From positions 1 to 64,000 of the forward strand of contig CAWDKW010000001.1 of assembly GCA_963803065.1 (NCBI GenBank): a stretch of DNA of 64,000 bases, read 5' to 3'. Shown piece by piece: positions 49,783-58,427 of this stretch. Both the position numbers and the translations under genes were made by a program. The stretch is from DASXMT01 sp963803065. Its GTDB lineage: Bacteria; Actinomycetota; Acidimicrobiia; Acidimicrobiales; RAAP-2. The notes beneath the pieces were generated by a model, which was not told where the DNA came from, ran no database searches, and was given only the letters and a program-made list of their open reading frames with translations. How positions within the stretch are numbered: position 1 is the stretch's first letter; every line of letters starts with the position of its first letter.

Positions 49783-51427
49783 TCTGGTGATTCGGGGCGG
49801 AACGGTCTTCGACGGCAGCGGCGAGCTCGGCCGTGTCGCCGACGTGGCCATCGCCGGTGGTGTGATCCGAGAGATCGGACCGAAGCTCGAGGGCAACGTC
49901 GAGCTGGACGCGGCCGGGTGCGCGGTGGCGCCCGGCTTCATCGACATCCACACCCACTTCGACGCCCAGGTCTTCTGGGACCCGGCCCTCAAGCCGTCGT
50001 CCTACCACGGGGTCACGACGGTCGTGGCCGGCAACTGCGGCTTTTCGATCGCCCCGTGCCGGCCCGAGCACCACGACGTGATCGTGCACACGCTCGAGAA
50101 CGTGGAAGGCATGGACGCCGACGTACTGGCGACCGGCATCGCCTGGGAGTTCGAGTCGTTCCCGGACTATCTCGAGGCGGTGAGCCGGCGGGGGACCGCC
50201 CTCAATTACACGGCCTACATCGGGCACACGGCGCTCCGGCTCTACGTGATGGGGGACGCGGCCTACGAGCGCGCCGCCACCACCGAGGAGATCGAGCGCA
50301 TGTGCCGGCTCGTGGCGGAGGCGATGGAAATCGGGGCGGCGGGGCTTTCGACCAGCTTCTCGTTCGCCCACCGCGGGGTCGACGGCAAGCCGGTGCCGAG
50401 CCGCTTCGCCCAGATGGACGAGGTCGAAGCGCTGTTCATGACGGTGGGCGAGGCGGGCAAGGGGGTCGTGCTCACGACGCCGGGCTGGCAGTGCGAGTAC
50501 CCCGACGTCTTCACCTGGCAGCCGCGCGTCGGGAGGCCGTTCACCTGCCCGCTGTTCGCCTTGTCGGGCGGAAAGCATCTCGAGATCGTCAAGTTGCACG
50601 AGGAGGGCCTCGCCCGCGGCGCCAATGTCTGGCCCCAGGTCACCCCCCGGCCTCTGACCATGCAGTTCACCATGGCCGACGCCTACAACCTCAACGTCGG
50701 AGGGGTGTTCGCCGAACTGATGAAGGTCGGCAACGACGTCCGCAAGGCTGCGTTCCGCGATCCCGAGTGGCGGGAGCGGGCCTTCAAGGACCTCGACCAA
50801 GGCGAGACGGGAATGAAACCACGCTGGGAGACCTATGAGGTCTCGGAGTCGGAGCGGTTCCCCGAGCTGCTGGGGCGGCGGGTCACCGATATCGCCCGTG
50901 AGCGAGGTTCGAGCCCGTTCGACGTGATGTGCGAGCTTTCGCTGGCCGAGGACCTCACGACCCGTTTCCGCGCCTACATCGCCAACGACGACCCCGAGGC
51001 CGTGGCCCTCCTGCTCAACGAGGACCACGTCGTGCTGGGCCTCACCGATGCCGGTGCCCACGTCGACCAGCTTTGCGACGCGCCGCTGCCCACCGACCTT
51101 CTCGGGCACTGGGTCCGGGACCGCGAGGTCATGCCGCTCGAGAGGGCCATCCGAAAGTTGACCGGCGAGGCCGCCGACATGTTCGGGTTCGAGCGGCGCG
51201 GCTACCTGCGAGAGGGCAACTTCGCCGACGTGTGCGTGTTCGACCCGGCCACCGTTGCTCCCGGCCCGCAGCGCCGATTACGCGACCTGCCGGCCAACGG
51301 GCAACGCCTCACCGCCGAGGAGCCGAGCGGCGTCCGACACGTGCTGGTCAACGGCACCCCGATCCGCCAGGACGAGGCGCAGCTCGAGCTAGGGGAGTTG
51401 CCCGGGGCCCGGCCTGTGCTCCGCTGA
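49772..51427 (+). CDS. Amidohydrolase family 3 (N-acyl-D-amino-acid deacylase-like)
   Basis: This 551-aa zinc hydrolase has LVIRGGTVFDGSG, PGFIDIHTHFDAQVFWDP (HxH motif), VVAGNCGFSIAPC, GLSTSFSFAHRG, LGLTDAGAHVDQLCD (metal Asp) and the standard C-terminal strand RGYLREGNFADVCVFDPAT. It matches the D-aminoacylase/DAN family. It ends the P450-amidohydrolase-VOC run. It would release a carboxyl or amino group from an amide; the role here is uncertain, as substrates in such islands need not be amino acids. Confidence 0.9.
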   Translation: MSADLVIRGGTVFDGSGELGRVADVAIAGGVIREIGPKLEGNVELDAAGCAVAPGFIDIHTHFDAQVFWDPALKPSSYHGVTTVVAGNCGFSIAPCRPEHHDVIVHTLENVEGMDADVLATGIAWEFESFPDYLEAVSRRGTALNYTAYIGHTALRLYVMGDAAYERAATTEEIERMCRLVAEAMEIGAAGLSTSFSFAHRGVDGKPVPSRFAQMDEVEALFMTVGEAGKGVVLTTPGWQCEYPDVFTWQPRVGRPFTCPLFALSGGKHLEIVKLHEEGLARGANVWPQVTPRPLTMQFTMADAYNLNVGGVFAELMKVGNDVRKAAFRDPEWRERAFKDLDQGETGMKPRWETYEVSESERFPELLGRRVTDIARERGSSPFDVMCELSLAEDLTTRFRAYIANDDPEAVALLLNEDHVVLGLTDAGAHVDQLCDAPLPTDLLGHWVRDREVMPLERAIRKLTGEAADMFGFERRGYLREGNFADVCVFDPATVAPGPQRRLRDLPANGQRLTAEEPSGVRHVLVNGTPIRQDEAQLELGELPGARPVLR

Positions 51428-51496
51428 CACCGCCTCGGCCGGGCTCCGTCGGCCCCCCGCGTCAGCCGGGCGGTGAAGTGGGTTGCGCATCGGGCC

Positions 51497-52180
51497 TCAT
51501 TTCTGAGCTCGACGGCGCTTTGGTTTCTCCGGTTTCTCCCGGAGCCCCAAGGCATTTACGAAAACCCTGGTGAGCTGGTCCACCCCCTTGTCGAAGGAGC
51601 ACGTGACGGCACCTTCGACGAACCACATCTCGGGGAACCGTCTCGTCATGGACCCCAGGGCGGCGGCGGCGATCACCGGGTCGAGGTGCGGGTCCACCAG
51701 TCCGTGGCGTTGCAGCTGCCGGATCGACTCTTCGACCCGCTCGCCATAGCGTCGGTGTCGATCGGAGCGAGCGGCCTTTACCTGTTCGTCGTACCGGGAG
51801 ACCAGCTCGATGACGCCGATGATCCGGGCCTCCCGCCGGTAGCTCTCCATGTGGAGCCGAATGGCCGCTTGGATGCGCTCCCGGGGCGTGGCGTCCGACG
51901 CCGGGTCGAACACGACGCTGCCCAGCGGCGCGCTGAGCTGTTCGTCGACCGCTTCTGCCACCTCCCGGAAGATCTCTTCTTTGGAGTCGAAGTAGTGGTA
52001 GAAGGATCCGTGGGAGAGGCCGGCCCGCTCAGCGATGTCGGAGATGCGAGCATCCAAGAAGCCGTCCTCCTCGAAGGTCTCCTTGGCCGCCGCCAGCAGC
52101 CGAGCACGGGTCTTGGCGCCCTTGCGCGAACGCGGCCCATTCGGCTTTTCGTTGTCGACCGCTGCTGCAGTTGGTGGCAC
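51497..52180 (-). CDS. TetR-family regulator (third of three)
   Basis: This 227-aa regulator has an HTH at about residues 25-70 (RARLLAAAKETFEEDGFLDA, RISDIAERAGLSHGSFYHYF, DSKEEIFREVAEAV). The C-terminal domain starts ATPRERIQAAIRLHMESYR. The strongly basic tail (EKPEKPKRRRAQK) is unusual. It lies within the region of family B repeats (35-53 kb) and is a plausible binder of them. It follows the SDR gene at 52205 on the same strand. Confidence 0.88.
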   Translation of the reverse strand: MPPTAAAVDNEKPNGPRSRKGAKTRARLLAAAKETFEEDGFLDARISDIAERAGLSHGSFYHYFDSKEEIFREVAEAVDEQLSAPLGSVVFDPASDATPRERIQAAIRLHMESYRREARIIGVIELVSRYDEQVKAARSDRHRRYGERVEESIRQLQRHGLVDPHLDPVIAAAALGSMTRRFPEMWFVEGAVTCSFDKGVDQLTRVFVNALGLREKPEKPKRRRAQK

Positions 52181-52204
52181 GACCCGTCCCCTCTTCGCCC
52201 TGTC

Positions 52205-53035
52205 TTACCTGAGCTTGCCCGTGAGGAACTGGGCCACCGGTGTGGCACTCGGGTACGAGCCCGTGATGCCGGAACTGATGTACCCGACATCGGAGATCAG
52301 GGTGACCCCGTTCAGCGCGGCAGCAGCGTCGCTACACAGGAAGGCCAGTGGGTAAGCCTGCTCCAGGGGCGTGGAAGGCTGGATATTCAGCTCATCGCGA
52401 TAGTCGGCACCAAAGCCGAGCCATGTCTCCGCATTGGCCCGAGCGAGGGGGGTGTCGGTGGGACCGGGGCAGATCGCGTTGATCCTGATGCCCCGCTTCA
52501 GCAATGGAAAGGCCTGCCTGGCGACATAGGCGCAGACGGCTTCCTTGCTCCACATGTAGTCGGCCTTGCCCTGTTTCACGGCCCATTGTGAGGCGAGCTC
52601 GAAGTCGGTGACGTCCAGGTATTCGCTCAGGAGCTCGAGGTCGGCTTCCCATCCCAGGCCGGCAGCTGACGAGATGAAGGCGATCGCTGACCCGGGGCGG
52701 ATCGCCTCGGTGGCAAGCAAGTGGTCGATCAGGTAACGGTGCCCGATGAAATTGATCTTCTCGATGCCCGCAGTGCCGTCGGCCACTCCGGCGCACAGGA
52801 AGAGGGCGTCGAGCGGTCCGTTCCACTGATCGACCGCAGCGTCTATCGATGCCTTGTCAGCCAGGTCGACGTGGATCTCCGTCGCACCGGCGAGCGAGCA
52901 CTTGGCGATGTCCATCACCACGACCTCCGCCCCGGCGTCCTGTAACAGCTCGGCCAGCGCCGCGCCCATCCCGGTTGCCGCCCCGACAACGAGGGCTCGC
53001 TTGCCGTTGTACCCGAATGCATCGAACACCGTCAT
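52205..53035 (-). CDS. SDR, 3-alpha-hydroxysteroid dehydrogenase/carbonyl reductase-like
   Basis: This 276-aa SDR has RALVVGAATGMGAALAELLQ, VVMDIAKCSLAG, LFLCAGVADG, SSAAGLGWEADLELL and the catalytic YMWSKEAVCAYVARQAF. The WEADLELL segment and the Y-MWSK site resemble the bacterial 3-alpha-HSD/carbonyl reductase type. This supports a ring-ketone or hydroxyl substrate but does not prove steroid. It shares an upstream region with the divergent P450. Confidence 0.88.
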   Translation of the reverse strand: MTVFDAFGYNGKRALVVGAATGMGAALAELLQDAGAEVVVMDIAKCSLAGATEIHVDLADKASIDAAVDQWNGPLDALFLCAGVADGTAGIEKINFIGHRYLIDHLLATEAIRPGSAIAFISSAAGLGWEADLELLSEYLDVTDFELASQWAVKQGKADYMWSKEAVCAYVARQAFPLLKRGIRINAICPGPTDTPLARANAETWLGFGADYRDELNIQPSTPLEQAYPLAFLCSDAAAALNGVTLISDVGYISSGITGSYPSATPVAQFLTGKLR

Positions 53036-53163
53036 GTCGTTCCCTTCTCACACGCTGAGGTGGAGGATAGCCGCCTCGCCTGGTTAGACATCGACGTCAC
53101 TGTCACTGCCACGGTGTTTCGAGGGCCTCAATTCTTCTCGACGACCTCGATCCGGCCCAGTGC

Positions 53164-53186
53164 TACTATTGACGTAGGTGTCGAAA
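53164..53186. promoter_or_regulatory. Family B repeat upstream of P450 at 53246
   Basis: CTACTATTGACGTAGGTG continues to TCGAAA: TTGAC (53169-53173), six bases, GTCGAA (53180-53185). It is closely similar to the site at 46745-46767. A weaker TTAGAC-N6-GTCACT lies at 53083-53100, nearer the divergent SDR. Confidence 0.5.
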
Positions 53187-53245
53187 ATTGGCTCGAGATG
53201 TGCCTTGGCAACAACGACCTTTCCAACACACAGCAAGGAATGAGG

Positions 53246-54445
53246 ATGGCGACGAAGGTGTCTGACGTCTACTACGACCCGTACGACTTCGGGATCGACG
53301 CCGATCCCTATCCGGTCTGGACGCGCCTTCGGAACGAGGAGCCTCTCTACTACAACGAGAAGTACGACTTCTACGCGGTCAGTCGCTTCGACGACGTCGA
53401 GCGCTGCCTGGTCAACTGGCAGACCTACAGCTCGGCCAAGGGCTCCGTCCTCGAAGTGATCAAGGCCGACATCGAGGTGCCCCCCGGCCTCTTCATCTTC
53501 GAGGACCCGCCCGGGCACGACCTGCATCGGGGGCTCCTGAGCCGGGTGTTCACGCCGCGGCGCCTGGCGGCAATTGAGCCCCAGGTCAGGGAGTTCTGTG
53601 CCCGGAGCCTCGATCCCCTTGTCGGTTCGGGCGGGTTCGACTTCATCAAGGACCTCGGCGCCCAGATGCCCATGCGCACCATCGGGATGTTGCTGGGCAT
53701 CCCCGAGGACGACCAAGAGGCCATCCGGGACCGGATCGACGAGGGCCTCAAGCTCGATGACGGTGTGATGCCGGACTCGATCGATTTCGGGGCCGTGGGC
53801 GGGGCGACCGACTTTGCCGACTACCTCGACTGGCGGGCCGAACACCCCTCGGACGACCTCATGACCGAGCTCCTCCATGCCGAGTTCACCGACGATGACG
53901 GGCTCACCCGGACGCTGACCCGCGACGAGATCCTGGGGTACATCGGCCTGCTCGCCGGGGCCGGAAACGAGACCACGACGCGCCTCATCGGTTGGACCGG
54001 CAAGCTCCTGGCCGAGCGCCCCGGTCCGCGCCGGGAGCTGGCCGAGGATGCGACCCTCATCCCCCAGGCCATCGAAGAGATCCTCCGGTTCGAGCCGCCC
54101 TCCCCGGTCCAGGCTCGGGCCGTCACCGCGGACGCCGAGTGGTATGGCCGGACCGTGCCGGCCGGCAGTGCCATGTTGCTCCTCAACGCCTCGGCGAACC
54201 GGGACGAGAGAGCCTTCGACGATCCGGACCGCCTCGACATCCATCGGACCGTCGGCCGTCACCTGACCTTCGGCTACGGGATCCACTTCTGCCTCGGTGC
54301 CCACCTGGCCCGCATGGAGGGACGGGTCGCGCTCGAGGAGGTGTTGAAGCGGTTCCCGGACTGGGAGATCGACCAGGAGCACGCCGTGCAGGCTCGAACC
54401 TCGACGGTCCGGGGCTGGGAGGCGCTGCCCGTGCTCACGCCATGA
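53246..54445 (+). CDS. Cytochrome P450 (fifth)
   Basis: This 399-aa class I P450 has YDPYDFGIDADPYPVWTRLR, FIFEDPPGHDLHRGLLSRVF, the I-helix LAGAGNETTTRLI, ExxR in EEILRFEPP and the heme loop FGYGIHFCLGAHLARMEGR. I start it at ATG 53246 because AAGGA at 53235-53239 fits; an ATG at 53240 and a much longer ORF from 53060 are also open, but the extension has no P450 features and spans the operator-like site. It is not closely related to the other four P450s. Confidence 0.93.
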   Translation: MATKVSDVYYDPYDFGIDADPYPVWTRLRNEEPLYYNEKYDFYAVSRFDDVERCLVNWQTYSSAKGSVLEVIKADIEVPPGLFIFEDPPGHDLHRGLLSRVFTPRRLAAIEPQVREFCARSLDPLVGSGGFDFIKDLGAQMPMRTIGMLLGIPEDDQEAIRDRIDEGLKLDDGVMPDSIDFGAVGGATDFADYLDWRAEHPSDDLMTELLHAEFTDDDGLTRTLTRDEILGYIGLLAGAGNETTTRLIGWTGKLLAERPGPRRELAEDATLIPQAIEEILRFEPPSPVQARAVTADAEWYGRTVPAGSAMLLLNASANRDERAFDDPDRLDIHRTVGRHLTFGYGIHFCLGAHLARMEGRVALEEVLKRFPDWEIDQEHAVQARTSTVRGWEALPVLTP

Positions 54446-54457
54446 CAGACCAGGTGG

Positions 54458-54473
54458 CAGACGGGGGCGTCTG
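54458..54473. terminator. Hairpin after the fifth P450, possible terminator
   Basis: CAGACG-GGGG-CGTCTG (54458-54473) lies 13 bp after the P450 stop and is followed by further overlapping CCTGGG/CCCAGG inverted repeats up to about 54530. No U-tract. It separates two convergent genes. Confidence 0.35.
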
Positions 54474-54547
54474 CTCCGACCTGGGCCCGCTATCCCACCA
54501 GACCCAGGCCTGCCCGCCAAACCTGGGCCTGCTCGCCGCCGTCCAAT

Positions 54548-54925
54548 TCAGTTGATCGTGCTGATCGAGCGCCTCGCCTCGTTCGATTCCTTCCTGACCA
54601 GGTCGGGGTAGGCGGCCCCGTCGAAGGCCACGATGAACTGGCGGACCGGTTCAGGGAGCCAGACGGTCACCCACGTGCGTGGACGCAGTCGGCGCGGCTG
54701 GTCGGTGACCACCTTGACATTGCTGCTCTGGACGGCAAGCGAATGGATTCTCTGGTCGCCACCCAGGACGGCCTTGAGGTAGACGGCAACCGCGCAATCA
54801 CTCTCGTCCTTCGGCTTGCCCCGTACCCCGGCGTTGCGCAGCGTGTCTGCCACCTGGTTGCGACAACTGCCCAGACCTTCGAGAAGATCACGAGTCTGCT
54901 GTTTGAGCTGCCGGTTGGCGATCAT
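54548..54925 (-). CDS. Actinobacterial hypothetical protein
   Basis: This 125-aa protein has a recognisable core, AVAVYLKAVLGGDQRIHSLAV, then WVTVWLPEPVRQFIVAFDGAAYPDLV, which I associate with small conserved actinobacterial proteins of unknown function. No catalytic motif is visible. ATG 54925 has AAGGAG seven bases upstream. The 5' leader contains a perfect 8-bp GC hairpin (54947-54964) just before the ribosome site. Confidence 0.65.
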   Translation of the reverse strand: MIANRQLKQQTRDLLEGLGSCRNQVADTLRNAGVRGKPKDESDCAVAVYLKAVLGGDQRIHSLAVQSSNVKVVTDQPRRLRPRTWVTVWLPEPVRQFIVAFDGAAYPDLVRKESNEARRSISTIN

Positions 54926-55388
54926 GGTTCGCTCCTTCTCATCCGGCCCGCGCCCCGGCGCGGGTGGCTCCCTTCCTGGAGTGTTGGTGCTGAGTCATGC
55001 CGACGCGGCGGCGGCCCCCGCTTGTCCCTGACGGAACCGACAGGCGCCATGGCGGCCGCGCATGGCAACACCCGTGAAACCAAGTGACATGAACAGGATG
55101 GTTGCAGCGGAATGCATCCATCGCTCCCTTCACTCGTCCTGCACTCTGTTGTATCCCCGGCGCCCTTGTTGTCGCAACGCCCCAAAGCAATTTCATGTTA
55201 CCGCTCCGACCCCAGTTTGGGTCCGGGCCGCCTCACGGGTCCTGGTTACACCGGCCCGACCAGGGCGGCCGGGCCACCCGCTCGTCAGGGTAACCAGCCG
55301 GGCGGGCGCCTTTCACCGCTCAGGGCGACCGCGTGGTTCGACCTCGCCGGTGCTCGAGGCCCGGCCCGTCCGAGCTCCCGTCCGAGCT
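54926..55388. other. Intergenic region with a GC hairpin in a 5' leader
   Basis: No credible gene. CCCGCGCC-CC-GGCGCGGG (54947-54964) is a perfect 8-bp stem next to the ribosome site of the gene at 54548. Further on I see only short CCCAG/TTTGGG repeats near 55215. ORFs on the plus strand through here have no protein-like pattern. Confidence 0.4.
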
Positions 55389-56273
55389 TCAGCGGCGGAG
55401 CGCTTTGAGGGCGGCTCTCGTTCGAACGAGCTGGTCGTGTGCCGCCCTGACCCTTTCTTTGGCCCCGCGCAGGTCTCGTTCGGCGTCGCTCTGGGCGGCT
55501 GTCGCTCGATCTTCGGCGGTCCGAAGATCCCTCAGCTGTCGCTCGAGAGCTCGAACGTCCTGCCGTCGTTGTTTCCGCTCCTCTCGCGCCTCGCGCACCC
55601 GGCGGCCCAGTTCGTCTGCTTCCCGCTGCAGGCGGTCGGCGGCAGCTTCCGCCTCCCGGACAGCCAGCTCGGCCGCCCTGATGCTCTCGGGTTGGTCATG
55701 CCCGGGAGCCTCATGCCCTCTCGCCGGGCCTCGGGTGGCCGCCCGCCGGGCTCCACGCGTACCGGTCGGCGTCGCCACTGCACCGCTCAGGTCCACGGGC
55801 CCCAGCCCGGTGTAGCTCAGGCCGGTCGTGAGTCGACCGGCCCTGACGGCCCCGCCGGCACCGGGGTCGACGATCGCGGCCTCGAGTGTCGCCTCCAGTT
55901 CCCGCCAACCCGCCTCGCTGACCGATTGCCCGGCGTCAGCGGCCAGGTCCCGTGCCTCACTCAGCAGCGCACCGAGCACGGTACGGCGTTCTGCCGAGAG
56001 GCGACGGAGGTCGGCAGCGGCGAGCTCGCCCTGGGCGCTGCGCATGGCCGATCCGAGCTCCAGCAGGTGGGCGACCCGGTCGGGACGCTCGCGTGCGAGG
56101 AGGTTGACGAGCCAGGCCCCCAGGGTGGGCCGTCGGAGCTTCTTGACGGCGGCGGCAAGTTCGCGGTCCCCGTCGCGCCTGGCCTCGGCAGCCCTGGCGT
56201 CACGGGCAGTGGTGAACTCTGTCGGGCGCAGTCCGTAGAGGTCGTCGCTGACGGTGTCCAGGTCCACGACCAC
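55389..56273 (-). CDS. Coiled-coil actinobacterial hypothetical protein
   Basis: This protein is about 294 aa. The N-terminal part (LDTVSDDLYGLRPTEFTTAR, KLRRPTLGAWLVNLLARERP) matches a conserved actinobacterial protein of unknown function. The C-terminal third is a long, Arg/Glu/Ala-rich coiled coil (AADRLQREADELGRRVREAR, QRRQDVRALERQLRDLRTAE). The start is taken as GTG 56273 with AGAGGG at 56280-56285; it lies inside a 27-bp tandem duplication, so the start is uncertain. Confidence 0.72.
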   Translation of the reverse strand: MVVDLDTVSDDLYGLRPTEFTTARDARAAEARRDGDRELAAAVKKLRRPTLGAWLVNLLARERPDRVAHLLELGSAMRSAQGELAAADLRRLSAERRTVLGALLSEARDLAADAGQSVSEAGWRELEATLEAAIVDPGAGGAVRAGRLTTGLSYTGLGPVDLSGAVATPTGTRGARRAATRGPARGHEAPGHDQPESIRAAELAVREAEAAADRLQREADELGRRVREAREERKQRRQDVRALERQLRDLRTAEDRATAAQSDAERDLRGAKERVRAAHDQLVRTRAALKALRR

Positions 56274-56321
56274 ATCCTGCCCTCTCGTTGCGAGGACCAC
56301 ATCCTGCCCTCTCGTTGCGAG
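56268..56321. repeat. Perfect 27-bp tandem duplication
   Basis: GACCACATCCTGCCCTCTCG continues to TTGCGAG, present twice without mismatch (56268-56294, 56295-56321). It covers the start and ribosome site of the coiled-coil gene, so both a proximal and a duplicated ribosome site exist. Looks recent. Confidence 0.8.
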
Positions 56322-56363
56322 GACGGTTCGATGTCGACGGAGCGCCGGCGTCCATAGCGTTCG

Positions 56364-56382
56364 CTATATACGATCGGTATAG
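56364..56382. promoter_or_regulatory. Palindrome upstream of the VOC gene
   Basis: CTATATACGATCGGTATAG is an imperfect palindrome with the CGATCG centre seen in the family A sites. It overlaps a small ATAGCG/CGCTAT hairpin at 56354-56367. It lies about 50 bp before the VOC start and could be an operator. Confidence 0.4.
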
Positions 56383-56432
56383 TGCCCAGCGACGCCCAGG
56401 GTCCGCGGCGATCGAAGACCGAAGGAGACGAT

Positions 56433-56834
56433 ATGGAGATTCTCGGGTTCAACCGGGTCGAGTTGATGATGTCGCCCGAGGACATGCATGACGCAGTCGT
56501 GCGGTTCAACGACCTGCTCGGCACGTCCTTCGAGCCACCGCAACTGGTGAGCGACGGCAATATCTTGACCACCACTGACTGGGACAACAAGATCGAGTTG
56601 TTCGGCCCCGCCCATCCCGGAAGCCCGCAGTACGCCGTGCTCGAGGAGATGGGGAGAGGAGGGATCGGCCCCCTCGTGTGGGAGGTCGACGACATCGACG
56701 AGGCTCGGGAGCATGTCCTCGGCAAGGGCTACCGCATCCGCTACGAGTACCAAGAGGCGGGGGTAAAGCAGATCGTCCTCGACCCGAAGCAGTTCTTCGG
56801 CTACCTCATCACCTTCATGGAGCGATCAGCCTGA
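56433..56834 (+). CDS. VOC-superfamily protein
   Basis: This 133-aa VOC module has MEILGFNRVELMMSPEDMHD, TTTDWDNKIELFGPAHPGSP, IGPLVWEVDDIDEAREHVLG and FGYLITFMERSA. The metal-ligand pattern is incomplete compared with glyoxalase I. ATG 56433 is preceded by AAGGAGA (56422-56428). Monocistronic. A palindrome at 56364-56382 may control it. Confidence 0.85.
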   Translation: MEILGFNRVELMMSPEDMHDAVVRFNDLLGTSFEPPQLVSDGNILTTTDWDNKIELFGPAHPGSPQYAVLEEMGRGGIGPLVWEVDDIDEAREHVLGKGYRIRYEYQEAGVKQIVLDPKQFFGYLITFMERSA

Positions 56835-56937
56835 GCGCATCGGGGCCCACCACAGCACGAACCCACCCCGCACCCGCGGCAGCGGGACCGTGGTCATGCC
56901 GGCATTGTGCCCCAGAACGTGAGGTGGGCTGGGCTCC

Positions 56938-58257
56938 TCATGTCTCGGGTGCACCGAGCCCTTGGCGGTCGGCCTCGGCGGCCCGTTGTTGATCGTGGGG
57001 ATCGGCGAAGTGCGACGCCACCGCCTCGTCGAGCGAGTCGAGTCGGCGCCTCAGCGACGGTTGGCGCTCTTCGGGGGCGAGAGCCAAGAGGTCGATGAGA
57101 ACGGAGCGAAGCCTGCGAACCACCTGGAGCGAACCCGAGCCGTAGATACGGATCTCGTCGAGCGCCAGCCCCACGAACGTCTCCCAGGTGGGTGCCCGGT
57201 ACCGCACCCGTACGCTCCCATCTCGGTCGACGATCTCCCCGTTGCCCAGGGGCCTCAGGATGAGCCGTTGGAGAAGATCGTGTAGCTGGTCGAGAGTCTG
57301 GACTGCCGTGGTGGGGTCGTTCACAGCCGGCGACAGGGCGCGGACGGCGATATCGGCCAGCAACCGGAACCCGTAGGCCGGATCGTGATCGAGTGTCCGG
57401 ACCGGACCGATCCGAAGCGACGCCGCAGCTCCCTCGAGATCGGAAGGTGGAGCGGACATGATGACATCGGCCACCACGGCGCCGGTGGGCACGAAGTCTC
57501 CCACGACGGGACGAAAGCTCACGACTGCAGCATGGCGCGCAGCCCAGGCCACAAGCCGTACCTCAATGAAGGATTGGAATACGCCGGGCGCCCCGGTATG
57601 GTGCACGGCAACGGTGGTGAGGTCCGTTTGTCCAGGGTCGACTGGGCCCTCGTCGCCCTCGGTCCCCTGCATCGGGTAGAGCTGCTCAAAGCTCTCCCGC
57701 AGCTGGTTGCCGATGGTTCGGACCAGGCCACCTGACGTGAGGCGGGTGCGCAGGGTCATCAGCAACCGGAAGAAGGCTGCCACGCAGACAAGGACCAAGC
57801 AGATGGCGAAGTCCACGGTGATGGCGGGAGCGCTGTCGCCGTGGACGCTGCTGAGGGCCACCAGGGAATACGAGAAGGTGGCGGAGAAGAGCCCGAACAG
57901 GATCGGAGTCCTGTCGGTCCGGTCGATGGCTCGCAACAGGCGCGGCGACTGGGACTGCACCGTCTGGATCACCAGGGTCACGGCGGTGAAGACAAAGCCG
58001 GTCAATGTGATCATGCCGCCGGCGATGGCGGCCAAGGTCGCCTGCGCGCTCGAAGCATCGAAGCGAAAGACCTCGTTCCAGTGCGTCCGCGTCCCGACGA
58101 TGGGAACGACCCAGCCGGCGAGCACGCCGAGTCCGACGATGAGCGCGGCAACCGTCCACCGGTGGTGGGCGATCAGATCAGACGCCGCCGCCCGCTGATC
58201 CACCGGCGGTCGTCGAACGATGCGGAGCGGAGCCCGTGGCTGGCTCGAATCGTCCAC
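56938..58257 (-). CDS. DUF2254 membrane protein
   Basis: This is an integral membrane protein of about 439 aa with four hydrophobic helices in the first half (AALIVGLGVLAGWVVPIVG, AAIAGGMITLTGFVFTAVTL, LFGLFSATFSYSLVAL, VDFAICLVLVCVAAFF) and a soluble C-terminal domain with the DUF2254 hallmark RALSPAVNDPTTAVQTLDQL. Function unknown; these proteins resemble channel or ion-homeostasis proteins. The N-terminal extension of the ORF (to 58497) is not protein-like. I used GTG 58257, but the start is uncertain. Confidence 0.85.
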   Translation of the reverse strand: MDDSSQPRAPLRIVRRPPVDQRAAASDLIAHHRWTVAALIVGLGVLAGWVVPIVGTRTHWNEVFRFDASSAQATLAAIAGGMITLTGFVFTAVTLVIQTVQSQSPRLLRAIDRTDRTPILFGLFSATFSYSLVALSSVHGDSAPAITVDFAICLVLVCVAAFFRLLMTLRTRLTSGGLVRTIGNQLRESFEQLYPMQGTEGDEGPVDPGQTDLTTVAVHHTGAPGVFQSFIEVRLVAWAARHAAVVSFRPVVGDFVPTGAVVADVIMSAPPSDLEGAAASLRIGPVRTLDHDPAYGFRLLADIAVRALSPAVNDPTTAVQTLDQLHDLLQRLILRPLGNGEIVDRDGSVRVRYRAPTWETFVGLALDEIRIYGSGSLQVVRRLRSVLIDLLALAPEERQPSLRRRLDSLDEAVASHFADPHDQQRAAEADRQGLGAPET

Positions 58258-58427
58258 GCCTAGGTTCCGGTACGGACTCGTGCACCGGTCAGGGCTCGCG
58301 GCCGACTCGGTCGAGGTGCATGGCCAGCGGAGGGTCGGGTGGCGCCGTCGGAGAGCATCGTCACCATCCAAGCATGCGCCGCCCCTGCGATCGGGCATGA
58401 TCCGCTTCTCCCGACACCCCGGCCAAG

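Noticed and set aside
55062..56357. 431-aa plus ORF containing a 9-residue repeat
   Set aside because: The repeat is the 27-bp duplication read in another frame; the minus coiled-coil protein is the better gene.
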